Shown here: positions 40,077 through 48,194 of the stretch, one piece after another | How the letters are laid out: every line of letters starts with the position of its first letter | Numbering within the stretch: the first letter of the stretch is position 1 | NCBI GenBank assembly: GCA_903824665.1 | Contig: CAIJXT010000021.1 | Coordinates: 1-64,000 of the forward strand | Source: an uncultured Bacteroidota bacterium | GTDB taxonomy: Bacteria; Bacteroidota; Bacteroidia; Chitinophagales; Chitinophagaceae | Direction: 5' to 3' | DNA: 64,000 nucleotides | Made by a program: the position numbers and the translations under genes | Notes under the pieces: generated by a model | Databases searched by the model: none | Told to the model about the DNA's origin: nothing | What the model saw: the letters and a program-made list of their open reading frames with translations, nothing else

Positions 40077-40919
40077 ATGACAACAGTACAACTTCAGGAA
40101 ATGGCCACACAGGTGCGCCGCGATATAGTTCGCATGGTACATAGGGTTCAGAGCGGCCATCCGGGCGGGTCTTTGGGTTGTACAGAGTATCTTACCGCGC
40201 TATACTTTAGCGTGATGCAACGGAACGAGGGTTTCAGTATGGATGGTATTGGTGAAGATCTGTTTTTTCTCTCGAATGGCCATATTTCGCCGGTCTTTTA
40301 TAGTGTTTTGGCACGTTCGGGGTATTTTCCCGTGAGCGAGTTAGGCACGTTCCGCCATATCAATTCCCGGTTGCAGGGGCACCCGGCCACACACGAGCAC
40401 CTTCCCGGTGTGCGTATCGCCAGCGGGTCGCTGGGCCAGGGTATGAGTGTTGCCGCCGGAGCTGCGCTTGCCAAGAAAATGAATAATGATGCGCACCTTG
40501 TGTACTCGTTGCATGGCGACGGGGAACTGCAGGAAGGACAGAACTGGGAGGCCATCATGTTTGCCGCACATCACAAAATTGACAATTTGATAGCCGCAGT
40601 TGATTTTAACGGCCAACAGATAGACGGGCCTACATCTTCGGTGATGAATCTGGGGTCGCTGCGCATGAAATTTGAAGCTTTCGGTTGGCTGGTTATGGAG
40701 ATGGACGGTAATAATATGCAGGAGGTATTGGATGTACTTGCTGCGGCGAAAGCTGCAACGGGTCAGGGCAAGCCAATTTGCATACTGATGACAACTGTCA
40801 TGGGCAAAGGGATCAGTTTTATGGAGGGTACACATGAATGGCACGGCATCGCACCGAGCGATAAGCAGCTTGAAGATGCACTTACGCAATTGCCGGTAAC
40901 CTCATTTGGCGACTACTAA
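40077..40919 (+). CDS. Transketolase, N-terminal (thiamine-PP binding) subunit
   Basis: 280 aa, about the length of the N-terminal half only. It shows HPGGSLGCTEYLTALYF, the GSLGQGMSVAAG segment and the thiamine-pyrophosphate motif GDGELQEGQNWEA...NFNGQQIDGP-like sequence (about 145-190). Together with a separate C-terminal pyrimidine-binding subunit it would transfer two-carbon units in the pentose phosphate pathway. The C-terminal partner is usually directly downstream, but here the next gene is a lipoprotein and no partner is in the window. Start at 40077 chosen for the family-like MTTVQLQEMATQVRRDI; a TTG 14 codons upstream is less likely. Confidence 0.93.
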   Translation: MTTVQLQEMATQVRRDIVRMVHRVQSGHPGGSLGCTEYLTALYFSVMQRNEGFSMDGIGEDLFFLSNGHISPVFYSVLARSGYFPVSELGTFRHINSRLQGHPATHEHLPGVRIASGSLGQGMSVAAGAALAKKMNNDAHLVYSLHGDGELQEGQNWEAIMFAAHHKIDNLIAAVDFNGQQIDGPTSSVMNLGSLRMKFEAFGWLVMEMDGNNMQEVLDVLAAAKAATGQGKPICILMTTVMGKGISFMEGTHEWHGIAPSDKQLEDALTQLPVTSFGDY

Positions 40920-41121
40920 TACAGGTATTGGTATACCGGGTCCTTTTTGCTTCCACTGCCTAATGAAGGTGGGTGGATTTACGAATCGTTTTTGAACAGC
41001 AGCTATTTTTCAGGATTTCGTCCGCCAATGAAATTTGCGGGCTAGCTGACTGTATCCTAAAATTCGGTAAATTTGTTTTTCTATAAACAAGCCTATTTGA
41101 TATACCGGTGAGCAAATCTGT

Positions 41122-41550
41122 ATGATCATGATCAGAAAAACATTTTTTCCTTTAATTGTATGCTGCATTGTCCTTTCGGCAGCATGGTTGTCCTGTAGTA
41201 AAGACAAAGGACCTACAACTGCATCTGGTAAGCTTATTGGCAAATGGAATAAAGTACAGTATGCTACTGACGACAATGCCAATAGTATAATAGATCAATG
41301 GGAGCTACACGATCTGGAACCAGGCCGTATCAGCACACTTGAATTTCGCAAGGATAGCACCGGATTGGAAACAGGTAGTTCTTCGCCTGAATTGCCTTTC
41401 AGATGGTTTCTTACCGGTGAGTTAACACTGCTCACAATTTACAATACAGGCGATACCGTTCTGTATAAGATCGGAGCTATTTCCAATTCTCAGCTGCAGC
41501 TTACCACAAAGGGCAAATTCGGGCTGGCCGGGTATTATTACGAAAAGTAG
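41122..41550 (+). CDS. Small lipoprotein, lipocalin-like
   Basis: 142 aa. Lipoprotein signal with the lipidated Cys25 (SAAWLSCSKDK). The mature part begins GKLIGKWNKVQY and has regularly spaced beta strands with TLEFRKDSTG and LTLLTIYNTGD, the pattern of lipocalin-like domains common in Bacteroidota. These small beta barrels may bind hydrophobic ligands; the role is unknown. ATG at 41122 and 41128 are both possible starts. No operon partner. Confidence 0.78.
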   Translation: MIMIRKTFFPLIVCCIVLSAAWLSCSKDKGPTTASGKLIGKWNKVQYATDDNANSIIDQWELHDLEPGRISTLEFRKDSTGLETGSSSPELPFRWFLTGELTLLTIYNTGDTVLYKIGAISNSQLQLTTKGKFGLAGYYYEK

Positions 41551-41791
41551 TGATCATTTCCTGCATTTAATGTTACAACGCAGTCATTGCATGTTGTTTT
41601 GCTTCGTTAGCCGATAAACGGGTCATTCTGGTATGCAAAATCTTCCTGTTCGTTAATAAAAACTCATTACATTTGGGCGTTTCTAAAATTTCCTTTCGCT
41701 ATTTTTATGTTCAGGATATAGTTAGGGGTTTTATTGCAGACACTTAAAATTTCAACCAATCAAATACCAAATCAAAAAACTTTTTAAACGC

Positions 41792-43018
41792 ATGGCAAAG
41801 ATTAAAGTAGCTAATCCTGTCGTAGAACTCGACGGCGACGAAATGACACGTATAATATGGAAGTATATTAAGGAAAAGCTGATTCTCCCATATCTCGACA
41901 TAGACATCAAATATTATGACCTTGGTCTTGAATACCGTGACGAAACATACGATCAGGTTACACTTGATGCAGCACATGCAATAAGGCAATATGGCGTTGG
42001 AATCAAGTGTGCCACCATTACGCCTGACGAAGCGCGTGTGAAAGAATTTAACCTCAAGCAGATGTGGAAGAGCCCTAATGGGTCTATCCGTAATATTCTG
42101 GATGGTACCGTTTTTCGTGAGCCTATCGTAATGTCGAACATTCCACGTCTTGTTCCCAACTGGACCGCGCCAATATGTATTGGCCGTCATGCCTTTGGTG
42201 ATCAGTACCGTGCTACCGATTTCGTGGTAAAAGGTAAAGGAAAGCTGACCATCAAATTTGAAGGAGAGGACGGAAAGGTCATAGAGCATGAAGTGTACAA
42301 ATTTACTGGCGACGGTGTGGCGCTGGCTATGTACAACACAGACGAGTCGATAATGGGTTTTGCGCGTGCATGTTTTAATCTGGCGCTGCAGAAGGGATGG
42401 CCTTTGTACCTGTCTACCAAGAATACCATTCTTAAGAAATATGATGGCCGATTCAAGGATATCTTTGAGGAAATATATCAGAACGAGTTCAAAACAGCTT
42501 TCGATACAGCGGGTCTGGTGTATGAGCACCGTCTTATAGACGACATGGTGGCTAGTGCACTGAAATGGCATGGCAATTTTGTATGGGCATGCAAAAACTA
42601 TGATGGCGATGTTCAGAGTGATACAGTAGCGCAAGGATTCGGGTCGCTCGGCCTGATGACATCGGTATTGATCACGCCTGACGGAAAAACCATGGAGGCC
42701 GAAGCGGCGCATGGAACTGTAACCCGCCACTACCGCGAGTATCAGGCAGGCAGGCCAACGTCCACCAACCCAATCGCATCGATTTTTGCGTGGACACGTG
42801 GTCTTGCTTTCCGTGGCAAACTGGACGACAATCAGGAACTTATCAATTTTGCTGACGCGCTGGAGCAGGTATGCATTGAAACCGTAGAAAGTGGCAAGAT
42901 GACCAAAGATCTTGCGGTGTGCATATACGGCAACAAAGTGAACCACGGTGAACATTATCTTTACACCGAGGAGTTCCTCGACGCACTGAATGAGAACCTG
43001 AGTAAGAAACTTGCATAG
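41792..43018 (+). CDS. icd: NADP-dependent isocitrate dehydrogenase, eukaryote-like type
   Basis: 408 aa. It starts [23 protein letters not shown], which with [19 protein letters not shown] (substrate Ser and Arg residues) and the C-terminal [17 protein letters not shown] marks the homodimeric NADP-IDH subfamily shared with eukaryotes, rather than the E. coli type. It converts isocitrate to 2-oxoglutarate and CO2 in the TCA cycle. sucD, another TCA gene, lies 0.8 kb downstream with two small genes between, so a metabolic cluster is possible. Confidence 0.96.
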   Translation: MAKIKVANPVVELDGDEMTRIIWKYIKEKLILPYLDIDIKYYDLGLEYRDETYDQVTLDAAHAIRQYGVGIKCATITPDEARVKEFNLKQMWKSPNGSIRNILDGTVFREPIVMSNIPRLVPNWTAPICIGRHAFGDQYRATDFVVKGKGKLTIKFEGEDGKVIEHEVYKFTGDGVALAMYNTDESIMGFARACFNLALQKGWPLYLSTKNTILKKYDGRFKDIFEEIYQNEFKTAFDTAGLVYEHRLIDDMVASALKWHGNFVWACKNYDGDVQSDTVAQGFGSLGLMTSVLITPDGKTMEAEAAHGTVTRHYREYQAGRPTSTNPIASIFAWTRGLAFRGKLDDNQELINFADALEQVCIETVESGKMTKDLAVCIYGNKVNHGEHYLYTEEFLDALNENLSKKLA

Positions 43019-43041
43019 TCACCCTGATAATTTGACAAAGG

Positions 43042-43377
43042 TTGATAATAGGTATTGCAGGCCCGTATTCTGACCCGGATAACGAAAAGAAAGCCAGAAA
43101 CTTTGCGGCAATAAATGAGGTTGCCGCAAAGGTTTTTGAGCTTGGTCATATCCCATTTATTGGTCTGAATATGGCGTTGCCTGTAGTTGCAAATCTGAAC
43201 AGGGAAGAAGTTTGCCATGAAATAATGGACATTTCGATGGCCGTTATTGATCAATGCGATGCCCTGCTTGTTATCGGGGAGAGTCCGGGAGCAAATAGAG
43301 AGCGCGACCTGATTTTATCGAAAGGATTGCCGGTTTATTACACAATTAGCGAAATTCCGGAAGTTAAAAAACAGTAA
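43042..43377 (+). CDS. DUF4406 family protein, nucleoside deoxyribosyltransferase-like
   Basis: 111 aa. The start is TTG at 43042: the conserved IIGIAGPYSDPDNE segment begins right after it, and no ATG lies upstream in frame before a stop. The motif IAGPYSDPDNxxKARNFAAINE and CDALLVIGESPGANRERDLILSKGLP match DUF4406, which is related to nucleoside 2-deoxyribosyltransferases. The catalytic Glu of that fold could be in GESPGANRE. It follows icd by 23 bp and precedes the VOC gene by 3 bp. Substrate unknown. Confidence 0.82.
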   Translation: MIIGIAGPYSDPDNEKKARNFAAINEVAAKVFELGHIPFIGLNMALPVVANLNREEVCHEIMDISMAVIDQCDALLVIGESPGANRERDLILSKGLPVYYTISEIPEVKKQ

Positions 43378-43380
43378 TAA

Positions 43381-43773
43381 ATGGACAGATCATACATCCC
43401 TGAAGGGGATAATTATGTAATGCCTTACCTGATCGTCAATAATGCAGCGGCATTCATCGGTTTTTTGCAAACTGTTTTTGATGCCACCGAGCGTTCACGG
43501 CACCTGCTGGACTCGTCTGGGATCATGCATGCCGAAGTGCTGATCGGGGATAGTGTTATCATGCTGGCGGATGCTACTGAAAAGTATCCGCCAAGTCCGG
43601 CAGGGATGTTTGTATACGTGCCGGATGCTGATATTACTTATAATAAAGCACTCGAAAACGGAGCGTCGTCGGTGTTGGATATGAATGACCAGCCGTATGG
43701 TCGCACAGGTGGTGTAAAAGACCCATTTGGAAACACATGGTGGATCACGACTGATAAATCTGCCGGTAGCTGA
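43381..43773 (+). CDS. VOC superfamily (glyoxalase/PhnB-like) protein
   Basis: 130 aa. A VOC fold with the pattern VMPYLIVNNAAAFIGFLQTVF, HAEVLIGDSVIMLAD and a C-terminal RTGGVKDPFGNTWWITT, typical of the PhnB/YdeM-like branch. Such proteins bind a metal and small ligands; some are antibiotic-binding or glyoxalase-like enzymes. The role here is not predictable. Its ATG is 3 bp after the DUF4406 stop, so the two are probably translated from one mRNA. Confidence 0.85.
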   Translation: MDRSYIPEGDNYVMPYLIVNNAAAFIGFLQTVFDATERSRHLLDSSGIMHAEVLIGDSVIMLADATEKYPPSPAGMFVYVPDADITYNKALENGASSVLDMNDQPYGRTGGVKDPFGNTWWITTDKSAGS

Positions 43774-43804
43774 TAAATAATCACCAGTTTTACATTATTT
43801 CACT

Positions 43805-43812
43805 TAATTTTG
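43805..43812 (+). promoter_or_regulatory. Candidate -7 promoter element TAATTTTG for sucD
   Basis: An exact TAnnTTTG match 22 bp before the sucD start codon. No good -33 TTTG seen. Confidence 0.45.
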
Positions 43813-43834
43813 CACCTTCTTAAAATACAGGTAC

Positions 43835-44713
43835 ATGGCTGTTTTAGTAAATAAAAATTCAAAAGTTATCGTTCAGGGCTTTACGGGTACAGAAGGCACA
43901 TTCCACGCCGGCCAGATGATCGAATATGGAACAAACGTAGTAGGTGGTGTTACCCCTGGAAAGGGTGGGACAACGCACCTCGACAGACCAGTATTCAACA
44001 CTGTGAAAGACGCTGTTGATGGTGCTGGTGCTGATACTTCAATCATCTTTGTGCCACCGGCTTTTGCGGCTGACGCGGTGATGGAAGCAGCTGATGCTGG
44101 TATCAAAGTGATTATCTGCATCACAGAAGGTATTCCGGTTCAGGACATGGTGAAAGCCCGCGAGTACATCAAAGGTCGTGATTGCCGCCTGATAGGTCCT
44201 AACTGTCCGGGCGTTATTACTGCCGGTGAGGCAAAAGTTGGCATCATGCCAGGTTTTGTATTCAAGCCAGGACGTATAGGGATTGTGTCGAAATCAGGTA
44301 CGCTTACTTACGAAGCTGCTGATCAGGCAGTAAAAGCAGGTATGGGTATTTCTACTGCCATTGGTATCGGCGGAGATCCGATTATCGGTACAACAACCCG
44401 TGAGGCTGTAGAATTGCTGATGAACGATCCTGAAACTGATGGTATCATCATGATAGGAGAGATTGGCGGAAATATGGAAGCTGAGGCTGCAGCATGGCTT
44501 AAAGACAATATGCGCAAGCCTGTTGTTGGTTTTATAGCCGGCCAGACGGCCCCTGCAGGCAGGCGTATGGGTCATGCCGGAGCCATCATTGGTGGTGCTG
44601 ATGACACAGCTGCTGCAAAAATGAAGATCATGCGCGACTGCGGTATCAATGTGGTTGATAGCCCCGCTGATATTGGCAAAACAATGGCATCTGTAATAGC
44701 GGTGACTGCCTGA
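43835..44713 (+). CDS. sucD: Succinyl-CoA ligase (synthetase) alpha subunit
   Basis: 292 aa. CoA-binding N-terminal domain ([23 protein letters not shown]), [20 protein letters not shown], and the active-site phosphohistidine His247 in [10 protein letters not shown]. With SucC it interconverts succinyl-CoA and succinate with substrate-level ATP or GTP formation in the TCA cycle. sucC is not adjacent, so the subunits are encoded apart; unlinked sucC and sucD are known in Bacteroidota. Followed by a clean terminator. Confidence 0.98.
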   Translation: MAVLVNKNSKVIVQGFTGTEGTFHAGQMIEYGTNVVGGVTPGKGGTTHLDRPVFNTVKDAVDGAGADTSIIFVPPAFAADAVMEAADAGIKVIICITEGIPVQDMVKAREYIKGRDCRLIGPNCPGVITAGEAKVGIMPGFVFKPGRIGIVSKSGTLTYEAADQAVKAGMGISTAIGIGGDPIIGTTTREAVELLMNDPETDGIIMIGEIGGNMEAEAAAWLKDNMRKPVVGFIAGQTAPAGRRMGHAGAIIGGADDTAAAKMKIMRDCGINVVDSPADIGKTMASVIAVTA

Positions 44714-44744
44714 TTTGTTTTGAACGTTCATTAATATTAATATT

Positions 44745-44773
44745 ATTCCCCGGCAACACTTTTGCCGGGGAAT
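44745..44773 (+). terminator. Terminator hairpin of sucD
   Basis: A 12-bp perfect stem (44745-44756 with 44762-44773) around a 5-nt loop, 31 bp past the sucD stop, followed by a T-rich stretch. Confidence 0.88.
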
Positions 44774-44975
44774 TCTTTGTTTACATTCATGATGTTGAAA
44801 ATGTCCTAACTTGCGGATACAATAACCTGAAATATCGTACACTCCTAACCACCTTTCCCTGTCTGTTTTTTATGCAATTGTCAGATTAACATTGTTTTGA
44901 CAGTTTTTGGAGTGTAGATTGAATAGAGTAGTATAGGGTTGAATAAATGACCTTTTTTTAAAAAAAACAGATAAT

Positions 44976-46526
44976 ATGAAGAATCTCATTCAACGGGCAC
45001 TCAGCATCACAATGCTTGCATTTCTGCTGATTACCGGTACAAGCCAACCATCAAAAGCACAGGACATTTCTGTGTCTTACCAGACTTTTTATGACAATCT
45101 CGCTCCGTATGGTCAATGGATCTACGATCCGGAGTACGGCAACGTATGGGTTCCCAATGAGGGTGGTGACTTCCGTCCGTATGGTAGCCGTGGTCGCTGG
45201 GTAATGACTGAATATGGTAACACATGGGTGTCTGATGATCCTTGGGGTTGGGCGGTGTATCACTATGGCCGCTGGACCTATAATCCTTATTATGGCTGGA
45301 TATGGGTGCCAGGATACGAGTGGGCACCTGCATGGGTCAGCTGGCGTTTTGGTGGCGGTTACGCTGGTTGGGCACCACTTAGCCCTGGTATAAGTGTAGG
45401 TGTAAGCTATTTTGCTCCAGATAGCTGGTGGGTTTTTGTAGGTCCTCAATATATGTACCAGCCCAACTGTATCAGTTACTGGAGAGGCCCGTCGTACAAT
45501 ACAACCTACATCAGGCAAACCACTATTATCAACAATTATTATGTAGATAATGGTACAAGGGTTAGATATAACTACGGTCCGCGTGCAGAGGTGGTTCAGC
45601 AGTATACCCGTCAGCCCGTTCAGGTGTATCGTGTATCCCAACTCAACAGGCCCGGCGCGCCGAGTGTTGGCAGGAACACAGTAAGTCTGTACCGCCCGTC
45701 TGTAAACCGTGCGTCAGTTAACGATGCCCGCCCTTCACGTGTATATCAGGCTCCAAGGCCGGTAGGCCGTGCACAGGCAGCAGGTAGTGTAGATAGCCGT
45801 CAGCAGCCAGCATTCAGGCAGGATGTGCAGCGTATGCAGCCCGATGAGCGGGGTGGACGCCAACAGAATAACAATGCATCCGGCAACAGGGCAGACCGTT
45901 TCGACAGCCGCCAGGATACAAGGCAACAGCCCGACCGCCAGGATACAAGGCAGCAACCTGACCGTCAGGACACAAGACAACAGCCGGATCCAAGATCACA
46001 GTACAACAGGCAGGACACCCGTCAGCAACCTGCAGATCGTACAGACCCGCGCTCCGCAATGGATCGTAATGCACCAGGTAGGCGTGATGATGGTTTTCAG
46101 CCCACAGAAAAGCAATACGACAGGCAGTCGATGGATCGCCAGTTCAATTCGACCCGTAACGATCAGCAGCCAGACCGCAGGACTCAGGCACAGCCACAGT
46201 ACCTGCAAAATCAGCCTTCGATGCAGAATGACAGGTCGCAATATTCAAGACCCGAAAGCAGGCAGCAGCCACAATATCAGCAGCCACAGCCCCAGAGTCA
46301 GCAACAACCAGCTAGGCAGGATAGCAGGTCTCAGTTTGGACGTTCTGAAAACAGGCCACAAACACAACCAGACCGCCAGCAGGCGCAACCATCAAGGCCA
46401 CAGATGCAGCCTGAGCGTCAGGCGCCGCAGCCAAAGCCACAAATGCAGTCGGGTAGTAGGCCACAGCCAGGGGCTGGTCAGCAGCAGAATGATACCCGTC
46501 AGGCAAGTCCGGGTGGTAGAAGATAA
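44976..46526 (+). CDS. DUF6600-type secreted protein with Gln/Arg-rich repetitive tail
   Basis: 516 aa. A signal peptide (about 1-28, ending PSKAQ) precedes an aromatic domain rich in Trp, Tyr and Gly (about 35-170) with YGQWIYDPEYG, VWVPNEGGDFRPY and WGWAVYHYGRW. This matches the DUF6600 / YXWV repeat group of Bacteroidota envelope proteins. From about residue 225 onward the sequence is low-complexity, dominated by Gln, Arg, Pro, Asp and Ser, including a 9-residue unit RQDTRQQPD three times in tandem (45908-45988). The tail is strongly basic and should be disordered. Function unknown; surface or periplasmic location expected. A bidirectional terminator follows. Confidence 0.85.
   Translation: MKNLIQRALSITMLAFLLITGTSQPSKAQDISVSYQTFYDNLAPYGQWIYDPEYGNVWVPNEGGDFRPYGSRGRWVMTEYGNTWVSDDPWGWAVYHYGRWTYNPYYGWIWVPGYEWAPAWVSWRFGGGYAGWAPLSPGISVGVSYFAPDSWWVFVGPQYMYQPNCISYWRGPSYNTTYIRQTTIINNYYVDNGTRVRYNYGPRAEVVQQYTRQPVQVYRVSQLNRPGAPSVGRNTVSLYRPSVNRASVNDARPSRVYQAPRPVGRAQAAGSVDSRQQPAFRQDVQRMQPDERGGRQQNNNASGNRADRFDSRQDTRQQPDRQDTRQQPDRQDTRQQPDPRSQYNRQDTRQQPADRTDPRSAMDRNAPGRRDDGFQPTEKQYDRQSMDRQFNSTRNDQQPDRRTQAQPQYLQNQPSMQNDRSQYSRPESRQQPQYQQPQPQSQQQPARQDSRSQFGRSENRPQTQPDRQQAQPSRPQMQPERQAPQPKPQMQSGSRPQPGAGQQQNDTRQASPGGRR
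45908..45988 (+). repeat. 27-bp tandem repeat, three copies, in the DUF6600 gene
   Basis: Three tandem 27-bp units (45908-45934, 45935-45961, 45962-45988) encode RQDTRQQPD. A fourth, degenerate unit begins at 46007. Such repeats can change copy number by slippage. Confidence 0.85.
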
Positions 46527-46546
46527 GTGTTTTTGTCAGATACTCT

Positions 46547-46591
46547 TTAAAAGAACTAATGCTCCGTTTTCCGGAGCATTAGTTCTTTTAA
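46547..46591. terminator. Perfect 20-bp bidirectional terminator hairpin
   Basis: Arms 46547-46566 and 46572-46591 are exact reverse complements around a 5-nt loop, with A-rich and T-rich outer ends. It sits between the convergent DUF6600 gene and the 46639-47154 lipoprotein gene and serves both. Confidence 0.92.
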
Positions 46592-46638
46592 CAATAAGGC
46601 AGATGTTGGTGTCGATTACCCGATTGTTTTACCAGCAA

Positions 46639-47154
46639 TCATTTCACCTTATAAAGGTGAGCTGTATCACAATAAAACAGTTTGTTTTTCAGATTCTTAG
46701 CTATGAATGCCTTAACTGCTTCTTTACTCCCCAGTGTCCGCATATTCGTGTCACACACGGTAGTTGTTGTAACGTTGTCAAATGCTTCATTTTCCTCCAG
46801 GATCCTCAGGAATATGTATCCACCTCCATCTTTCATTTCATCGTCATGAAACGGGATATTGAGAAACCGGGTTACGCCTACCTTTGAGAAGTAGCAATTT
46901 CCTTCGTAAGAAGGGTTTGTGCCACCCCTGTCCCATACCTTGAAGTGGTACTGGTTTCTGAAGTTGGGATGGGCAGCAGTGATTTCGTAATAGTCATTTT
47001 TGGCAGAGTCTTCTTTTACTTTCCATTTCCCAATTATTCTGTCGTCATTATTCTCGGGATAGGCATCGCTGATAGGGTATTTCGACACCCCTTCGCAACT
47101 CGAAAGTGACATAGCTGTTACCAGCAAGGCAATCGCCAGAATGGTTTTTTTCAT
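46639..47154 (-). CDS. Lipoprotein of unknown function
   Basis: 171 aa. A lipoprotein signal starts at 47154 (MKKTILAIALLVTAMSLSSC) with the lipidated Cys20; 33 codons of open frame above it overlap the upstream gene and lack any signal. The mature part has DDRIIGKWKVKEDSAKNDYYEI, a lipocalin-like opening, and later strand-rich sequence with FLNIPFHDDEMKDGGGYIFLRI. It starts 46 bp after the 47201-47905 gene stop, so the two are probably one transcript. Function unknown. Confidence 0.82.
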   Translation of the reverse strand: MKKTILAIALLVTAMSLSSCEGVSKYPISDAYPENNDDRIIGKWKVKEDSAKNDYYEITAAHPNFRNQYHFKVWDRGGTNPSYEGNCYFSKVGVTRFLNIPFHDDEMKDGGGYIFLRILEENEAFDNVTTTTVCDTNMRTLGSKEAVKAFIAKNLKNKLFYCDTAHLYKVK

Positions 47155-47200
47155 ATCACGAAAGTAAACAATCTGCCTGATATCCTGTTTTGTCTTCGGA

Positions 47201-47905
47201 TCACAGTTGTTTGCCAATGCCAGCCATAATCTGGGTGCAGTTTTCCCATGCATTGTCTGACTGGTTATTACGGCCGTCTATTTTCCAATAGCTCAGGTTT
47301 GCAGACCAGGTGTTCTTGTTTTTGGGGTTGAAGAAGTATTTGAGGTTCACATTCATCATTCTTCGCTGTTTGTCCATCGACTTGGCATCGCCATTACCAC
47401 CGGTATTAAACTCAGCAAAAATGCGATCTACACGAACGAACCCTCCAATCATCCCGCCACTATAGGGAATTTTGTCGAGGGCAATTCTGCCGGTTACGTT
47501 CATACCGAAATCAATTTTCGAGGAGATGTCATACTTGAATTTCAATCCACCCGCGAACGCGATATTCGCATAGAATCCGGAGTTCTTCTTTTTGTCCGCT
47601 CCCACTCCTGCACCCACGCCACACTGGAGGTCAACTATATCTCTTACCTGAAATTTGTGCTTCGGCAATCTGCCAACGATGTAATTTACAAAACTGGTGC
47701 GGGCTTGCCCCCAGAAAGCGCCATATGTGCCTTCTCTAACCGGTCCGGAGGCATTGGCGTATCCAATCGCCATATTGTAGTACCCAAAGTCATAAGGTTT
47801 ATTCCAGTTGGATTTTTCTTTTGCTGGTTCCTTTTTTTCTGTTTGTGCGAAGGCACATGTGCAGCATAAAATGGCTGCAGCGATTAGAAGCGTCGTTTTG
47901 TTCAT
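47201..47905 (-). CDS. Outer-membrane beta-barrel-like protein
   Basis: 234 aa. Signal peptide from 47905 (MNKTTLLIAAAILCCTCAFA) then alternating amphipathic strands with aromatic residues (YNMAIGYANASG, NIAFAGGLKFKYDISSKIDFGMNV), typical of small outer-membrane barrels. Strand count by eye is about eight. No family is recognised. The first 17 codons of a longer frame were excluded as not signal-like. It is the first gene of a two-gene run with the downstream lipoprotein. It resembles the 57165-57998 product in general plan but not clearly in sequence. Confidence 0.78.
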   Translation of the reverse strand: MNKTTLLIAAAILCCTCAFAQTEKKEPAKEKSNWNKPYDFGYYNMAIGYANASGPVREGTYGAFWGQARTSFVNYIVGRLPKHKFQVRDIVDLQCGVGAGVGADKKKNSGFYANIAFAGGLKFKYDISSKIDFGMNVTGRIALDKIPYSGGMIGGFVRVDRIFAEFNTGGNGDAKSMDKQRRMMNVNLKYFFNPKNKNTWSANLSYWKIDGRNNQSDNAWENCTQIMAGIGKQL

Positions 47906-48100
47906 TGCTGGTTGTTTTACAGATGCAAAAATCTTTTCTGCAGCCTGTTTGGGCAATAACTCAATTGCGCTATTTTACCAATCAACGATCTAGCGAAGGT
48001 CTATGCAATGCTCTGTACAAAATGCAGGGATCGATACTTGTCTGTCCAGCAATTGGTAATTAGCGTGTAGTTTTTGTGAGGGTCTGGATAGCATAAAAAA

Positions 48101-48122
48101 GGTCGACTCTAAAGAGCCGACC
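48101..48122 (-). terminator. Terminator of dnaB
   Basis: GGTCG/CGACC and CTC/GAG arms with one internal mismatch and a small loop. On the minus strand it is followed by T6. It lies about 70 bp past the dnaB stop. Confidence 0.8.
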
Positions 48123-48194
48123 AAATATTGATGCCACTTTACATCCTTTTGATTGCGAAAAGTGGGGAAAAACAATCTCTTCACATAACGCTGG

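Noticed and set aside
41744-42955. 403-codon open frame on the minus strand over icd
   Set aside because: It is fully antisense to a textbook isocitrate dehydrogenase gene, has no family motif and an amino-acid make-up typical of antisense frames.
45823-46887. 354-codon open frame in another phase across the DUF6600 gene
   Set aside because: It arises from the low-complexity Gln/Arg-rich tail, runs through a strong terminator hairpin and continues antisense into the next gene.
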